A DNA stretch of 64,000 nucleotides. Origin: JBAXGW01 sp037139195 (GTDB lineage: Bacteria; Bacteroidota; Bacteroidia; Bacteroidales; JAHJDW01). Numbering within the stretch: position 1 is the first letter of the stretch; every line of letters starts with the position of its first letter. The position numbers were made by a program, and so were the translations under genes. A model generated the notes under the pieces. It saw only the letters and a program-made list of their open reading frames with translations, was not told where the DNA came from and searched no databases. Below are positions 1-10,502 of the stretch, one piece after another. The stretch lies in the NCBI GenBank assembly GCA_037139195.1, contig JBAXGW010000002.1, positions 1 to 64,000 on the forward strand, read 5' to 3'.

Positions 1-36
1 AAGAAACTATTGGAATATGGCAAAATTGCTGCTTAA
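1..36 (+). CDS. 3' tail of an upstream gene (partial)
   Basis: Frame 1 is open from the window edge and ends KKLLEYGKIAA then TAA at 34-36. It reads like the charged C-terminus of a protein, but only 11 codons are visible, so it may be chance. No function can be assigned. Confidence 0.25.
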   Translation, partial: KKLLEYGKIAA

Positions 37-117
37 ATATTAACGAAGTATTGTATTATAAAAAGAATAAAAAAATATAAAGGAAGAAATTTGAAGTTGA
101 AAATTAACTGTAATTTC

Positions 118-151
118 TTTATTCCCAAGTAATCAAATCTAATTATCTTTG
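118..151 (+). promoter_or_regulatory. Bacteroidota-type promoter for the sulfatase gene
   Basis: The -7 element TATCTTTG at 144-151 fits TAnnTTTG exactly. A weak -33 match (TTTA, 118-121) lies 22 bp upstream. The predicted transcript start near 158 leaves a short leader before the ATG at 174. Confidence 0.5.
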
Positions 152-173
152 TACCTAAATTAAAAAAACTGCA

Positions 174-2030
174 TTGTATTTTATGCTAAATATTATTAAA
201 AAACTATATCTGCTTCGCCTATTGCTATTTTGGCTTTTGGCATTTTTGTTTCATCGCATTTTGTTTATTCTTTATTTTTCATTGGTATTTCCCGTAAATA
301 TTCCAAACGATTACCTTTATGCTTTTTTTTATGGTTTGCATTTAGACATTAGTGCAGCGTCTTATTTAATGGTTTTCCCCGTTTTTGCTTGGCTTATATC
401 TTTATTTGTTGATTTTAATTTTCGCAAAGTATCTTATTTATATCATGCTCTAATTATTCCACTTGTTGTAATTGTCGATTTGTCGAGCATACTTTTATTT
501 CGTGAATGGGGAACAACCTTAAATAAAAGAGCCCTAGAATATTTGTCGCAGCCTACAGAGGCTTTTGCTAATTCATCGGGGCACCCAATATTTTTATATT
601 CATTAATAACTATTGTTCTAATAATTGCTGAAGTTTTTTTATTGAAGAAACTAATAGGGAAAAGTTATTCAGCTGATTATACTAAAAGGATTAAAATAGT
701 GTTCTCGATTGCATTTCCTATTTTACTTTTTATTGGAATAAGAGGAAGCATTTTTCAAATGCCAATTAGTGAAAGTTCGGCTTATTATTCTAGCAATTTG
801 TTTAGCAATAAGCTTGCTTCTAATAAGGTTTGGCACATTATGAACGATTGTATGAAGCCCGAGATTGACGAATCGAAATATACATTTTACTCAAAAGCAG
901 AAGTGCAAACTCGCTTAAAAGAGCTCACGGCTTCGAGTGGTAGCCAACTCAACATTTTAAAGAACACACGACCCAATATAGTTTTTATTATTGTAGAAAG
1001 CTTCACTTATGGGACAATTGATACCATTGGAGAATACGGCGAATTATGCCCAAACATAAAAAAGATGATGGGAAAGGGCATATTTTTCAATCGCATTTAT
1101 TCTAGCGGGCATCGTTCCGACCAAGGAATAGGCAGCTTATTCAGTGGCATACCTGCTCAACCTGAAGGCTCGGTGGTTAAAAATCCCGATAAATATGCTG
1201 GATTGCCCTCTTTTACTAATATTTTGAAAAAGGAAGGATATAGTTCGCAGTTCCTATACGGTGGCGAAGCAAACTTCTATAATATAAAAGCCTTTTTACT
1301 TTCGCAAGGAGTAGATAAAATTATTGATAAATACGACTTTTCTTTAAACAAACGAACTATTAAGCTGGGAGTTAATGATAGCGACCTATTTGAAAGAGTT
1401 TTACTCGAATGCAGAAATAGCTCTATGCCGATGCTAACCACTATTTTTACACAAAGCACTCATACACCTTTAGACACGAAAGTATCAAGGCTTTCAAATA
1501 ACGCTAGTCGAAACGAAAAGTTTGCCGCTATGATGAAATACACCGATAAGTGCATTGGAAGTTTTATTGAAAAAGCAAGCAAAGAAGTATGGTATAATAA
1601 TACCCTATTTGTAATTGTTGCCGACCATGGCGACAGAGAATTTAGAAATTATCCATGGAATTCACATCAAATATGTCATATCCCTTTAGTATTGTTCGGA
1701 AATGTTATTAAACCAGAATATCAAGGTTTGAAAATTAATAAAGCGGGTGGTCACCATGATGTGCCTAAAACACTGCTAAATCAGATGAATTTATCTGCTT
1801 CGGATTTTATTTTTAGCAAAAATCTACTCGACACTGTTCAACCTGGCTTTGCTTATTGGGCTGCATATTCCTGCGAAGGTTGGATTACCGATACCTCAAA
1901 AGTAATAATTGATTTATCCGACAAAACAGCATTAACAAATGATAGTACTTTTGGGTCAGAAACAATAAAAAAGAACAGTTTGAGTTATATGCAATCAATA
2001 GTTCAGTTTTTTTCGAACAAAAGAAAGTAG
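174..2030 (+). CDS. LTA synthase-like membrane sulfatase / phosphoglycerol transferase
   Basis: Membrane protein with about five N-terminal transmembrane segments (roughly residues 10-215) followed by an alkaline-phosphatase-superfamily sulfatase domain (about 265-540). The metal-binding start of the domain reads PNIVFIIVESF and a later metal site is VADHGDRE. The nucleophile position lies in GHRSDQG, so serine probably replaces the threonine of LtaS; this is an alignment inference. The family transfers phosphoglycerol or phosphoethanolamine head groups onto envelope glycans or lipids at the outer face of the inner membrane. The substrate here is unknown. A second ATG at 183 is an alternative start. 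Length (618 aa) is normal for Bacteroidota members. It lies upstream of a membrane glycosyltransferase and a deacetylase, which fits an envelope-modification role. Confidence 0.85.
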   Translation: MYFMLNIIKKLYLLRLLLFWLLAFLFHRILFILYFSLVFPVNIPNDYLYAFFYGLHLDISAASYLMVFPVFAWLISLFVDFNFRKVSYLYHALIIPLVVIVDLSSILLFREWGTTLNKRALEYLSQPTEAFANSSGHPIFLYSLITIVLIIAEVFLLKKLIGKSYSADYTKRIKIVFSIAFPILLFIGIRGSIFQMPISESSAYYSSNLFSNKLASNKVWHIMNDCMKPEIDESKYTFYSKAEVQTRLKELTASSGSQLNILKNTRPNIVFIIVESFTYGTIDTIGEYGELCPNIKKMMGKGIFFNRIYSSGHRSDQGIGSLFSGIPAQPEGSVVKNPDKYAGLPSFTNILKKEGYSSQFLYGGEANFYNIKAFLLSQGVDKIIDKYDFSLNKRTIKLGVNDSDLFERVLLECRNSSMPMLTTIFTQSTHTPLDTKVSRLSNNASRNEKFAAMMKYTDKCIGSFIEKASKEVWYNNTLFVIVADHGDREFRNYPWNSHQICHIPLVLFGNVIKPEYQGLKINKAGGHHDVPKTLLNQMNLSASDFIFSKNLLDTVQPGFAYWAAYSCEGWITDTSKVIIDLSDKTALTNDSTFGSETIKKNSLSYMQSIVQFFSNKRK

Positions 2031-2143
2031 ATGAAAATCTTAGTATTTGCTAGTCTATTCATAAATTCGAAAAAATATAAGCTTGAACTTTTTTTTAATA
2101 ATATCTTCAAAAATTCATAAATTCGCAGAATAAATTAATATAT

Positions 2144-5100
2144 ATGAAAAACTATCAAAAAATTAATAATATTATTGGATGGATTGTATTTGCAATTGCA
2201 TCTGCTGTTTACATTCTAACTTGCGAACCAACTGGCAGCTTTTGGGACTGTGGCGAATATATTTCTACCGCATATAAATTAATGGTGGGGCACCCTCCAG
2301 GAGCACCTATGTTTCAATTAATGGGACGTATTTTTACTTTATTTGCTGGCGATAATTTGCAACACGTTTCGCTTATGGTAAATTATATGTCGGCATTGGC
2401 TAGTGGTTTCACCATATTATTTATGTTTTGGTCAATTACCATGCTTGCCAAAAAGTTGGTAGATACAAAAAAAGGAATAACAGCAGCACAAGCAGTAGCA
2501 ATATTTGCAAGTGGCGTTGTTGGCTCTTTAGCTTATACTTTTTCCGATTCATTTTGGTTTTCGGCAGTAGAAGGCGAAGTATATGCAACATCTTCATTCT
2601 TTACCGCAATCGTATTTTGGGCAATTTTAAAATGGGAAACAGTTGCAAACGAAAAAGGAGCCGACCGTTGGTTAATTCTAATTGCTTATTTAATGGGCTT
2701 GTCGATTGGCGTCCATTTATTGAATTTATTGGCAATTCCAGCAATGACATTTGTTTATTATTTTAAAAAATATAAAACAAGTACCAAGGGTTTTATTATT
2801 ACTTCAATAATTTCGGTAGCAATTTTAGGAATTGTTCAGTCCATTATCATTCCTCAAATTGTTAATTTATTTGCAAAATTCGAGTTGCTTTTTGTAAATG
2901 GTTTTGGAATGCCTTTCAATTCTGGAACTATCTTTTTTGCATTATTAGTTATTGGATTAATAACTTTTGGGTTGATATATACAAAAAAGAAAGGAAAAGT
3001 TATTTATAACACAATTATTCTTTGTTTTACTTTTATTATTATCGGTTATTCCTCGTTTTTAATGCTAGTTATTCGCTCAAATGCAAATACGCCGCTTGAT
3101 GAGAATAATCCCGACAATGCAATTAGTTTGCTGTCGTATCTAAATAGAGAACAATATGGCGATTGGCCAATACTATCAGGTCAGTATTATAATGCACCGC
3201 TTGATGCACAAAATCCTTATAGCGATGGCAATCCAGTGTATGCAAAAAATGAAAAGACTGCTAAGTACGAAATAATAGACGAACGAAAAAATACAATTCC
3301 GAATTACGATAAAAAATATACAACTATATTCCCCAGAATGTGGAGTTCGCAAGCTCAACATATTCAATCCTATAAAAACTGGGCTGATATTAAAGGTGAT
3401 GGAGTACCTTCATTTGGAGAAAACCTTACGTATATGATGAAGTACCAAGTTGGCTGGATGTATATGCGTTATTTCCTTTGGAATTTTGTAGGTCGTCAAA
3501 ATGATATTCAAGGTCACGGTAGCAATATGGACGGCAATTGGATTAGCGGAATTTCGTTTATTGATAATTGGAGATTAGGCAATCAAGATTTATTGCCCGA
3601 TGACATGAAAAAAAATAAAGGAAGAAACACCTTCTTTTTCTTGCCTTTATTGCTTGGCTTAGCTGGATTGTTTTATCAATATAAAAAAAATAAAATGGAT
3701 TTTTGGGTAGTATTGCTGCTATTTGTTTTTACGGGGCTAGCAATTGTATTCTACCTTAATCAATATCCAATGCAGCCACGCGAAAGAGATTATGCTTTTG
3801 CAGCATCTTTCTACGCTTTTGCAATATGGATTGGACTGGGAGTTCTAGCTTTAGTTGATTGGATTGGAAGCAGAATAAAATCAAAAGAATTAATTGTTGC
3901 ATCTGCAATTGGATTAGTTTGCTTAGTTTCAGTTCCTGGAATTATGGCAAAAGAAGGCTGGGACGACCATGATAGATCGAATAGATACACTTCGCTAGCA
4001 ATAGCTAAAAACTACTTAAATTCTTGTGCCCCAAATGCAATATTATTTACAAATGGAGATAACGATACTTTCCCATTATGGTATGCTCAAGAAGTTGAAG
4101 GGTTTAGAACCGATGTTAGAGTGTGTAATTTAAGTCTTTTAAATACGGATTGGTATATCGATCAAATGTGTCATAAAGCATATAAATCGGATCCAATGCC
4201 TTTCACTTTAAAGAAAGAACAGTACCGTCAAGGTACCAGAGATGTGGTGTATTTGTTTACCGATTCATCACTCGTCGATCCTAATAAATATTATGGATTG
4301 AAGGAAGTGATAGGATTTGCTACAAGTAATAATCCTAGAACAAAAATAAACACAGGAAGAGGAACGTATGATTATATTCCTACCAAAAATTTCATGATCC
4401 CTGTAGATAAAGCTAAAGTTTTAAGTAATGGAACGGTTACAAAGAATCAGGAAAAGTTTATTTCTCCAAGTGTATACTGGTCAATGAAAGAAAATGGCGT
4501 ACAAAAAAATAATTTAATGTTGCTAGATATGCTATCATGCTTCAATTGGGAGCGCCCAGTTTATTTTGCCATTACTACAGGACCAAGTACTTATATTGGT
4601 CTTGAGCCTTGGTTTCAATTAGAAGGATTAACATATCGATTGATTCCTGTTAAAGATACGATTGATGAAGGTCAGCCAGGCGCTGTAAATACGGCCATTA
4701 TGTACGATAATTTAATGAACAAATTTGTTTGGGGCAATATTAATAATCCAAAAGTATATCTAGATGAAACAAACAGAAGAATGGCAATGAATTTTAGGAA
4801 CAATTTCTATCGTTTAGCTAATGCTCTTACGAAGGAAGGCAAAAAGGATTCTGCAATAAAAGTTTTAGATAGATGTATGCAAGTTTTACCTAAAGAAGCG
4901 GTAGCCTACGATTACTTTATGTTGCCAATTGCTGATTGCTACTATCGACTGGGTAAAACGGAAATGGGGAATACTATTTGTAAAGATTTATCAAAAATGT
5001 ATATTCAATATCTTGATTTTTATTTATCTTTAGACCGTGCAAAAGTTAAATTAGTTCAAACAGATAAACAACGAGATTTTGAAATATTGCAACGTATTTA

Positions 5101-5182
5101 TGGATTATCTACGCAATATAAGAATACACAACTCGCAAAAAGTATAGAAGAAAAGCTAAGAGAATATTCACAAAAAATGTAA
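2144..5182 (+). CDS. DUF2723 / GT117 family membrane glycosyltransferase with C-terminal TPR-like region
   Basis: Large polytopic membrane protein (1012 aa). It opens with a transmembrane helix and the conserved loop FWDCGEYISTAYKLMVGHPP, which carries the Asp/Glu pair typical of GT-C folds resembling protein O-mannosyltransferases. About ten further membrane segments extend to residue 615. A soluble region of about 390 residues follows and ends in helical TPR-like repeats (about 880-1000). This family (DUF2723, GT117) is widespread in Bacteroidota and is thought to glycosylate exported proteins or lipids from a lipid-linked donor. The acceptor cannot be read from sequence. The next gene starts 7 bp downstream, so the two are probably co-transcribed. 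Confidence 0.85.
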   Translation: MKNYQKINNIIGWIVFAIASAVYILTCEPTGSFWDCGEYISTAYKLMVGHPPGAPMFQLMGRIFTLFAGDNLQHVSLMVNYMSALASGFTILFMFWSITMLAKKLVDTKKGITAAQAVAIFASGVVGSLAYTFSDSFWFSAVEGEVYATSSFFTAIVFWAILKWETVANEKGADRWLILIAYLMGLSIGVHLLNLLAIPAMTFVYYFKKYKTSTKGFIITSIISVAILGIVQSIIIPQIVNLFAKFELLFVNGFGMPFNSGTIFFALLVIGLITFGLIYTKKKGKVIYNTIILCFTFIIIGYSSFLMLVIRSNANTPLDENNPDNAISLLSYLNREQYGDWPILSGQYYNAPLDAQNPYSDGNPVYAKNEKTAKYEIIDERKNTIPNYDKKYTTIFPRMWSSQAQHIQSYKNWADIKGDGVPSFGENLTYMMKYQVGWMYMRYFLWNFVGRQNDIQGHGSNMDGNWISGISFIDNWRLGNQDLLPDDMKKNKGRNTFFFLPLLLGLAGLFYQYKKNKMDFWVVLLLFVFTGLAIVFYLNQYPMQPRERDYAFAASFYAFAIWIGLGVLALVDWIGSRIKSKELIVASAIGLVCLVSVPGIMAKEGWDDHDRSNRYTSLAIAKNYLNSCAPNAILFTNGDNDTFPLWYAQEVEGFRTDVRVCNLSLLNTDWYIDQMCHKAYKSDPMPFTLKKEQYRQGTRDVVYLFTDSSLVDPNKYYGLKEVIGFATSNNPRTKINTGRGTYDYIPTKNFMIPVDKAKVLSNGTVTKNQEKFISPSVYWSMKENGVQKNNLMLLDMLSCFNWERPVYFAITTGPSTYIGLEPWFQLEGLTYRLIPVKDTIDEGQPGAVNTAIMYDNLMNKFVWGNINNPKVYLDETNRRMAMNFRNNFYRLANALTKEGKKDSAIKVLDRCMQVLPKEAVAYDYFMLPIADCYYRLGKTEMGNTICKDLSKMYIQYLDFYLSLDRAKVKLVQTDKQRDFEILQRIYGLSTQYKNTQLAKSIEEKLREYSQKM

Positions 5183-5189
5183 TTTATTT

Positions 5190-5942
5190 TTGAAACCTTA
5201 TTTTTCATCATCGCCAAAAATTATTAAAATGCTTTCGCAAAAAAGCTTGGTTTGGAGTATTCCAACTAGCGAGAAAGTTATTTACTTAACTTTTGACGAC
5301 GGACCAGTTCCAGAAGTAACTCCTAAAGTTCTTGATATTCTGGATTCTTATGATGTAAAAGCTACTTTTTTCTGTGTAGGCGAAAACATCTCAAAAAATC
5401 CTGATGTTTTTAAAAAAGTTATTGATAAAGGGCATAAAATTGGAAATCATTCATACAACCATTTAAAAGGTTGGATTACTGATAACGAAAGTTATTATAA
5501 CAATATTAGAAAATTTGAAGAGTTTTATAAAACAGAATTATTCAGACCACCTTATGGGAAAATTTCTCCCAATCAAATTCTTGAATTACGAAATAGATAT
5601 AGTATAATTCTCTGGTCAGTACTTACGTATGATTATGATAAAAATGTTTCGCCTTTTAACTGCTTGAACATTGCGTTAGATAATACGAGCAATGGATCAA
5701 TTGTCGTATTTCACGATAGCATTAAAGCAAGTAGAAACATGCTATATGCACTGCCAAAGTTCATTGAAAAAATGATTGAAAAAGGCTATCGATTCGAAAT
5801 GCTTAGCAAAGAAATCATTAATGAACATAGACAAAATAGAACTAATATTAATTCTATGGGAATGTTATCGGAAAGTATAACAAAATTTAAAGAAAAGATT
5901 TCGGTTAATATCATAGAAAGATTCTCTGTTAATGAAAAATAA
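5190..5942 (+). CDS. Polysaccharide deacetylase (NodB/CE4 family), TTG start
   Basis: A NodB-homology domain covers most of the 250 residues. Motif 1 is TFDDGP (Asp36, Asp37). Motif 2 is NHSYNH (His87 and His91, metal ligands). Motif 3 is RPPYGK, and a late VVFHDS carries the histidine of motif 5. These define a metal-dependent N- or O-deacetylase acting on GlcNAc/MurNAc-type polymers. There is no signal peptide, so it is probably cytoplasmic or exported by an unknown route. The TTG start is preferred over the ATG at 5229 because residues before that ATG (YFSSSPKIIK) match the N-terminus usual in Bacteroidota homologues. It overlaps the next gene by 11 bp, indicating translational coupling. 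Confidence 0.87.
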   Translation: MKPYFSSSPKIIKMLSQKSLVWSIPTSEKVIYLTFDDGPVPEVTPKVLDILDSYDVKATFFCVGENISKNPDVFKKVIDKGHKIGNHSYNHLKGWITDNESYYNNIRKFEEFYKTELFRPPYGKISPNQILELRNRYSIILWSVLTYDYDKNVSPFNCLNIALDNTSNGSIVVFHDSIKASRNMLYALPKFIEKMIEKGYRFEMLSKEIINEHRQNRTNINSMGMLSESITKFKEKISVNIIERFSVNEK

Positions 5943-7566
5943 ATTTTTTCTTTCAATCATATTATTATTCATTGCTGTTTTTTTAACAAGATGTGCCAGT
6001 GTTGTTCCACCAAACGGAGGTCCTAAAGACGTAGTTGCACCTATATTAACCTCTTCCGATCCAACAAATAATTCGAAAAATTTCAATCAAAAATCATTTA
6101 CTATTGGATTTAATGAATTTATAAAATTAGATAATGTTGAAGAACAACTGATAATAACACCTTCATTAAAAACAAAGCCAAATGTGAAAATTAAGGGAAA
6201 GACAATAGTTGTTAAATTTGAGGATAATTTAGAATCAAATACAACCTATTCATTCAATTTTGGTGAATCTATTAAAGATATTACTGAAGGTAATTCTGCT
6301 TCAAACCTTAAATACATTTTCTCAACAGGTGCTTATATTGATTCATCTAAAATATCAGGTGTTGTATTTGATGCATATAATGAAAAGCCTATTCCCTCAA
6401 TGATTGTGATGTTATATAAAAATAACACCGATAGTTTGCCACTCACTCAAATGCCTAATTATATTACTAAATCCAATAATTCGGGTCGATTTCTGTTTAC
6501 AAATGTTAAACCAGGTAAATATAAAATTTTTGCTTTAATAGATAAGAATGCAAATTTCATTTACGATTTGCCAAACGAATCGCTAGCTTTTGTCGATACT
6601 ATTGTTTCTACTTACGACACACTTGGCATTGAAATGAAAATGAGTTCATTCATAGAAGAGCTTAGGGATATAAAAATAATGAACAAGTCGGCAATGCAAT
6701 ATGGCAAGATAATGCTTACTTTCAATAAACAATTTGATTCACTGTCGTTTAAAGACCTATTACCAAATAAAAACACTTTTATTTTTGAGCCTGGAGTGAA
6801 AAAAGACACCATGCTAATTTGGATAAAGCCCAGTACTATTGATAGTATGAAATTAATGGTTTTAAACAACAATATTATTGTTGATACAGTTGAACTTAAA
6901 TTATTGCCTAAAGATCCTCCAAAAAATTCGAGAAGAGGATCCAACAAAGAGGTTGTGTTTGGTGCAATACCATTGTTTAATGCCAATAGTTTTGATTTAA
7001 ATAAAGCATTTGCAATTCGAACATTTGCTCCAATAGAAACTTTTGACAAAAGTAAAACCATATTTATTTGCGACAAGGACACTTTGATTGATTTTAAATT
7101 TTCATTTAATAATGTTAAAAGTCTATTTTTTATTGAAAATAATTGGAAAGAAAATACCGATTATCAGATAATTTTTATGCCTGGTTCATTTACCGATATT
7201 TTAGGTACAACAAATGATACCTTAATATATAAATTTAAAACACGAGAGATAAGCTATTATGCTCAGTTATTTATGGATTTGTCTCTTTCTAAAACGCAAG
7301 GGAAATCGGTAATAATTCAGTTTTTAAATGACAAAGACCAAATATTATTTGAAGAATCGATAAATACAAATCAAAAAATTAATTTGCCATTTCAGAATCC
7401 AGGCAAATATAAGCTGAAAGCTATAATTGACGAGAATGGCAATGGCAAATGGGACACTGGGAATTATCGAGAAAAACGTCAACCCGAAAAAGTGCTATTC
7501 TACAAAGAAGAAATATTACTTCGCTCAAATTGGGATGTAGAAGTTAAGTGGGATATTTCTAATTAA
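5932..7566 (+). CDS. Ig-like (Big_5) domain lipoprotein
   Basis: The N-terminus is a lipoprotein signal with lipobox LTRC (Cys21), followed by ASVVPPNGGPKD, a leader characteristic of a Bacteroidota lipoprotein family. A bacterial Ig-like domain follows (about residues 35-130, PTNNSKNFNQKSFTIGFNEF). A carboxypeptidase-regulatory-like or transthyretin-like segment (about 138-215, ISGVVFDAYNEKPIP) comes next, then further beta-rich sequence. It is probably an outer-membrane or periplasmic lipoprotein of 544 aa with no known enzymatic role. It is the last gene of a four-gene envelope set on this strand. No terminator is obvious in the 287 bp that follow. Confidence 0.8.
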   Translation: MKNKFFLSIILLFIAVFLTRCASVVPPNGGPKDVVAPILTSSDPTNNSKNFNQKSFTIGFNEFIKLDNVEEQLIITPSLKTKPNVKIKGKTIVVKFEDNLESNTTYSFNFGESIKDITEGNSASNLKYIFSTGAYIDSSKISGVVFDAYNEKPIPSMIVMLYKNNTDSLPLTQMPNYITKSNNSGRFLFTNVKPGKYKIFALIDKNANFIYDLPNESLAFVDTIVSTYDTLGIEMKMSSFIEELRDIKIMNKSAMQYGKIMLTFNKQFDSLSFKDLLPNKNTFIFEPGVKKDTMLIWIKPSTIDSMKLMVLNNNIIVDTVELKLLPKDPPKNSRRGSNKEVVFGAIPLFNANSFDLNKAFAIRTFAPIETFDKSKTIFICDKDTLIDFKFSFNNVKSLFFIENNWKENTDYQIIFMPGSFTDILGTTNDTLIYKFKTREISYYAQLFMDLSLSKTQGKSVIIQFLNDKDQILFEESINTNQKINLPFQNPGKYKLKAIIDENGNGKWDTGNYREKRQPEKVLFYKEEILLRSNWDVEVKWDISN

Positions 7567-7853
7567 AAGTTCATAAATATATTTTTTTGCAAATCCAAGC
7601 AAAAATTTAATGATATAAAAGTAATACAAAACCACCAAAACCATTAATTTATATTTTGCATAATACACACAATATGTGATGTATAAGTGCTATATATTTG
7701 ATTTTATCATTACTTTAGATTAATACTCAGATTAACAAAATAGTTTGAAATATTGTACATTTGAAACTCCCAAAGTATTCTTGATTTTTATTTCAAATAA
7801 ACAAAATACTACTTAAACGTTTCAAATTTATTTTAATTTCAAATTATATATTC

Positions 7854-10361
7854 ATGAAAAAACTTTTCTTTTCATTCATTACAATTTCTATTTGTATATC
7901 AAGCTTAGCTCAATCAAAAAGAGCCAATTGCTCTAAAAACGAATTAAATTATCTTAGCAAAATAAATTATTTAAAGGGTTCAACTAATTTAAAAATATCG
8001 CAGATTTTTTTTGAAGATTTTCAAAATGGAATGCCTAGCAACTTCACTTTGATTGATAATGATGGCTTTACTGCATATAATCCTGCTTTTGAAACCAAAC
8101 CATGGGTAATTATGCAAAACGACAATCTTGCTGGTGATAGTGTTGCAGTTAGCACTTCATATTATACAGCTGGGGGCACAATATCTGACGATTGGATGAT
8201 TACGCCTGCTATTACAATAACGCCCGGTTGTGCATTATCTTGGGACGCAAAGGCTTTTGAGGCTGCTTATGCTGATGGTTATGAAGTAAAAATTTCAACT
8301 ACAGGTAATTTGATGGCAAATTTTACTACTAACTTGTTTAGTATTGCAGCGGAAAATGTAGCATGGATTACAAGAACAGTAGATTTGTCGGCATATAATG
8401 GACAAACTATTTATATTGCATTTAGAAATAATTCAAACGATAAAAATCTGTTGCTAATTGACGATATTCAAGTTTATAAAAAAAATCAATTTGATGCAAC
8501 AATATGCAATTCTAGTTATTCCCCAAATTCAAATTATCCAATAATTCCATTGAGCCAAGTAGCGCCGATATATTATCGTGCAAATGCTGTAAATACAGGA
8601 ACAGATGCTGTGTCAGCCGTGCAATTTGATGTTAATATTCCAGCTAAAGGATTTACGGCAACAAGCAATAACAATAGTGCTTTGGCATCAAACGATACAT
8701 TGTTTAATATGACTCATTCGAATCCTTTAATTATAACTTCTCCTGATACAATAAAAGCCCATCTAATGCTTACAATTCCAGAAAATGAAACTGCATTATC
8801 AGATAATATGGACTCCATCACTTTTGTAGTTTCTGATACAGTGATGGCAAAAGAATTGGGTTCTTATACTGAATTTCTAGGTATTGTAGAAAATACTGGT
8901 TTTATGGGTCAAATTTTTGAATTGCAAACAAAAGATACTTTAACTTCAGTGTCATTCTTCTTGAATGAACCAACAATGGGCGATAGTTGTAAAATTCAAG
9001 TTTGGGCAATTGGTTCTGCCGATACTTCTTTAGTAGCATCATCTGAGAATTTTGTTATCCCTTCTGATTCTGCTAGTTGGTATACTTTGGGAATTGATGG
9101 GAATTCCTTTGTATTAAATCCAAATGTGAAATATATTATAGGGGTTAGGCAATCTTCGTTAAATACAATTTCATTAGGTGGAACAAAAGATTATTTTACT
9201 TCAGAATCGGCTTTTTACAAAACAGATAGTTCAAAATGGACAAAAGTCGAAACAGCAAATTATTTCATTTCTTTTTCTATTCGTGCAAATTTTGGAATAG
9301 TTAGACCAATGCCAAATTTTGATGTTGCTGTTAAAGAAGTGCTTGGACCAAATACTTCATGTAATTTAACTACAGGTTCAATCACTGTATTAATAAAAAA
9401 CTACGGAATTAATTCTATTAGCAATTTCCCAATTAAAATGAATGTTGATGGAACCATTATTACCGAAACTGTAAGTGCTACAATCAGCAGCTTGCAATCC
9501 TATTACTATACCTTTACATCAATGGCAGATTTGTCTTCAAATGGCGATCATTCAATAATTGTTTATACTGAATTAACAACTGATTTAAATCATTTTAATG
9601 ATACTGCAAATTTTAGCGTAAGAAAATTAGTTCCAAAAACAATCCCTTTTTCAATGGGCTTTGAAGAATCAGAAGAAATTGAAGGTTGGGTTGTTGTAGA
9701 CGAAAATAACGATGGAAGCACTTGGACTCCAGAATATCAGTCGGGTGCAGGAAATAATAGTAACGGATTTGCACAGTATTCATATAGTACAGAGAATGAT
9801 GCAAAAGATGTTTTAGTTACGACTTGTATTAGTCTAGAATCCAGTAAAACATATTCTTTGCGATTTGCTTATAAAGCACAAAGCACCAACTATTTAGAAA
9901 AAATGAAAGTTTACTTAATGTCAGGGCAAAATATGAGCGACACAATTTCTAAAATAGTTGATTTAGGCGAATTCTCAAATACTACATATATTGTAAATAG
10001 CACTAACTTTAATGTTCCTTCATCAGATATATATTATATTGGATTTATGGCTTATTCTAATGCAGAAGGCGTATATATCAGATTAGATAATATCTCAATC
10101 AGCGAATCAACCAGTATTAATGAAGATTTCAATAATCAATTTCAAATATTCCCAAATCCCACTGATGATGAACTCAATATTATGAGTAATGAAACAATTA
10201 AAAATATTCGCATCAAAAATGCACTAGGACAAGAATTAATTGAGCAGATTGTCAATTCCAATAAAGCTAAAATTAATACTTCGTTACTAAAAAATGGAAT
10301 TTATTTTTTAGTAATTAATTCTGAAAATTCTGTAACAACAAGAAAAATTATTGTGGAATAA
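7854..10361 (+). CDS. T9SS-secreted choice-of-anchor J (cleaved-adhesin) protein, paralogue 1
   Basis: Secreted protein of 835 aa with signal peptide (MKKLFFSFITISICISSLAQ). A choice-of-anchor J / jelly-roll domain sits at about 50-210 (DDWMITPAITI, then LLIDDIQVY). A CARDB/Ig-like middle region follows, with a second anchor-J-like domain at about 590-760 (MGFEESEEIEGWVVVDENND). A T9SS type A sorting domain spans about 762-835 (FQIFPNPTDDELNI ... NGIYFLVI ... KIIVE). These domains occur on cell-surface adhesins and peptidases exported through the T9SS. No catalytic motif is seen. A same-length paralogue follows at 11949, separated by an aldehyde dehydrogenase gene. TAnnTTTG-type hexamers occur upstream (TATATTTG 7693-7700, TACATTTG 7756-7763), but neither has a well-spaced -33 partner. 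Confidence 0.88.
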   Translation: MKKLFFSFITISICISSLAQSKRANCSKNELNYLSKINYLKGSTNLKISQIFFEDFQNGMPSNFTLIDNDGFTAYNPAFETKPWVIMQNDNLAGDSVAVSTSYYTAGGTISDDWMITPAITITPGCALSWDAKAFEAAYADGYEVKISTTGNLMANFTTNLFSIAAENVAWITRTVDLSAYNGQTIYIAFRNNSNDKNLLLIDDIQVYKKNQFDATICNSSYSPNSNYPIIPLSQVAPIYYRANAVNTGTDAVSAVQFDVNIPAKGFTATSNNNSALASNDTLFNMTHSNPLIITSPDTIKAHLMLTIPENETALSDNMDSITFVVSDTVMAKELGSYTEFLGIVENTGFMGQIFELQTKDTLTSVSFFLNEPTMGDSCKIQVWAIGSADTSLVASSENFVIPSDSASWYTLGIDGNSFVLNPNVKYIIGVRQSSLNTISLGGTKDYFTSESAFYKTDSSKWTKVETANYFISFSIRANFGIVRPMPNFDVAVKEVLGPNTSCNLTTGSITVLIKNYGINSISNFPIKMNVDGTIITETVSATISSLQSYYYTFTSMADLSSNGDHSIIVYTELTTDLNHFNDTANFSVRKLVPKTIPFSMGFEESEEIEGWVVVDENNDGSTWTPEYQSGAGNNSNGFAQYSYSTENDAKDVLVTTCISLESSKTYSLRFAYKAQSTNYLEKMKVYLMSGQNMSDTISKIVDLGEFSNTTYIVNSTNFNVPSSDIYYIGFMAYSNAEGVYIRLDNISISESTSINEDFNNQFQIFPNPTDDELNIMSNETIKNIRIKNALGQELIEQIVNSNKAKINTSLLKNGIYFLVINSENSVTTRKIIVE

Positions 10362-10381
10362 GTTATATTTGTTAAAACGGC

Positions 10382-10416
10382 AAAAGGGTTGTTTAAAAAA
10401 GACAACCCTTTTTTTT
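10382..10416 (+). terminator. Rho-independent terminator after paralogue 1
   Basis: An 11-bp perfect stem (10382-10392 with 10402-10412) encloses a 9-nt loop and runs into a T tract. It separates the first anchor-J gene from the aldehyde dehydrogenase gene. Confidence 0.85.
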
Positions 10417-10471
10417 GTTAAAACTCTTTTGTTAAATATATTTAAAAGAAAACGTATTATTTTAAAATTTG

Positions 10472-10479
10472 TAATTTTG
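10472..10479 (+). promoter_or_regulatory. -7 promoter element of the aldehyde dehydrogenase gene
   Basis: TAATTTTG matches TAnnTTTG and lies 23 bp before the ATG, just after the terminator. No good -33 TTTG is found at the usual distance. Confidence 0.4.
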
Positions 10480-10502
10480 ACCTTTATTATTAAAAATAAT
10501 AT

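Noticed and set aside
2055..2130. Direct repeat ATTCATAAATTCG upstream of the DUF2723 gene
   Set aside because: Two short AT-rich copies only, no symmetry with the promoter; chance is likely.
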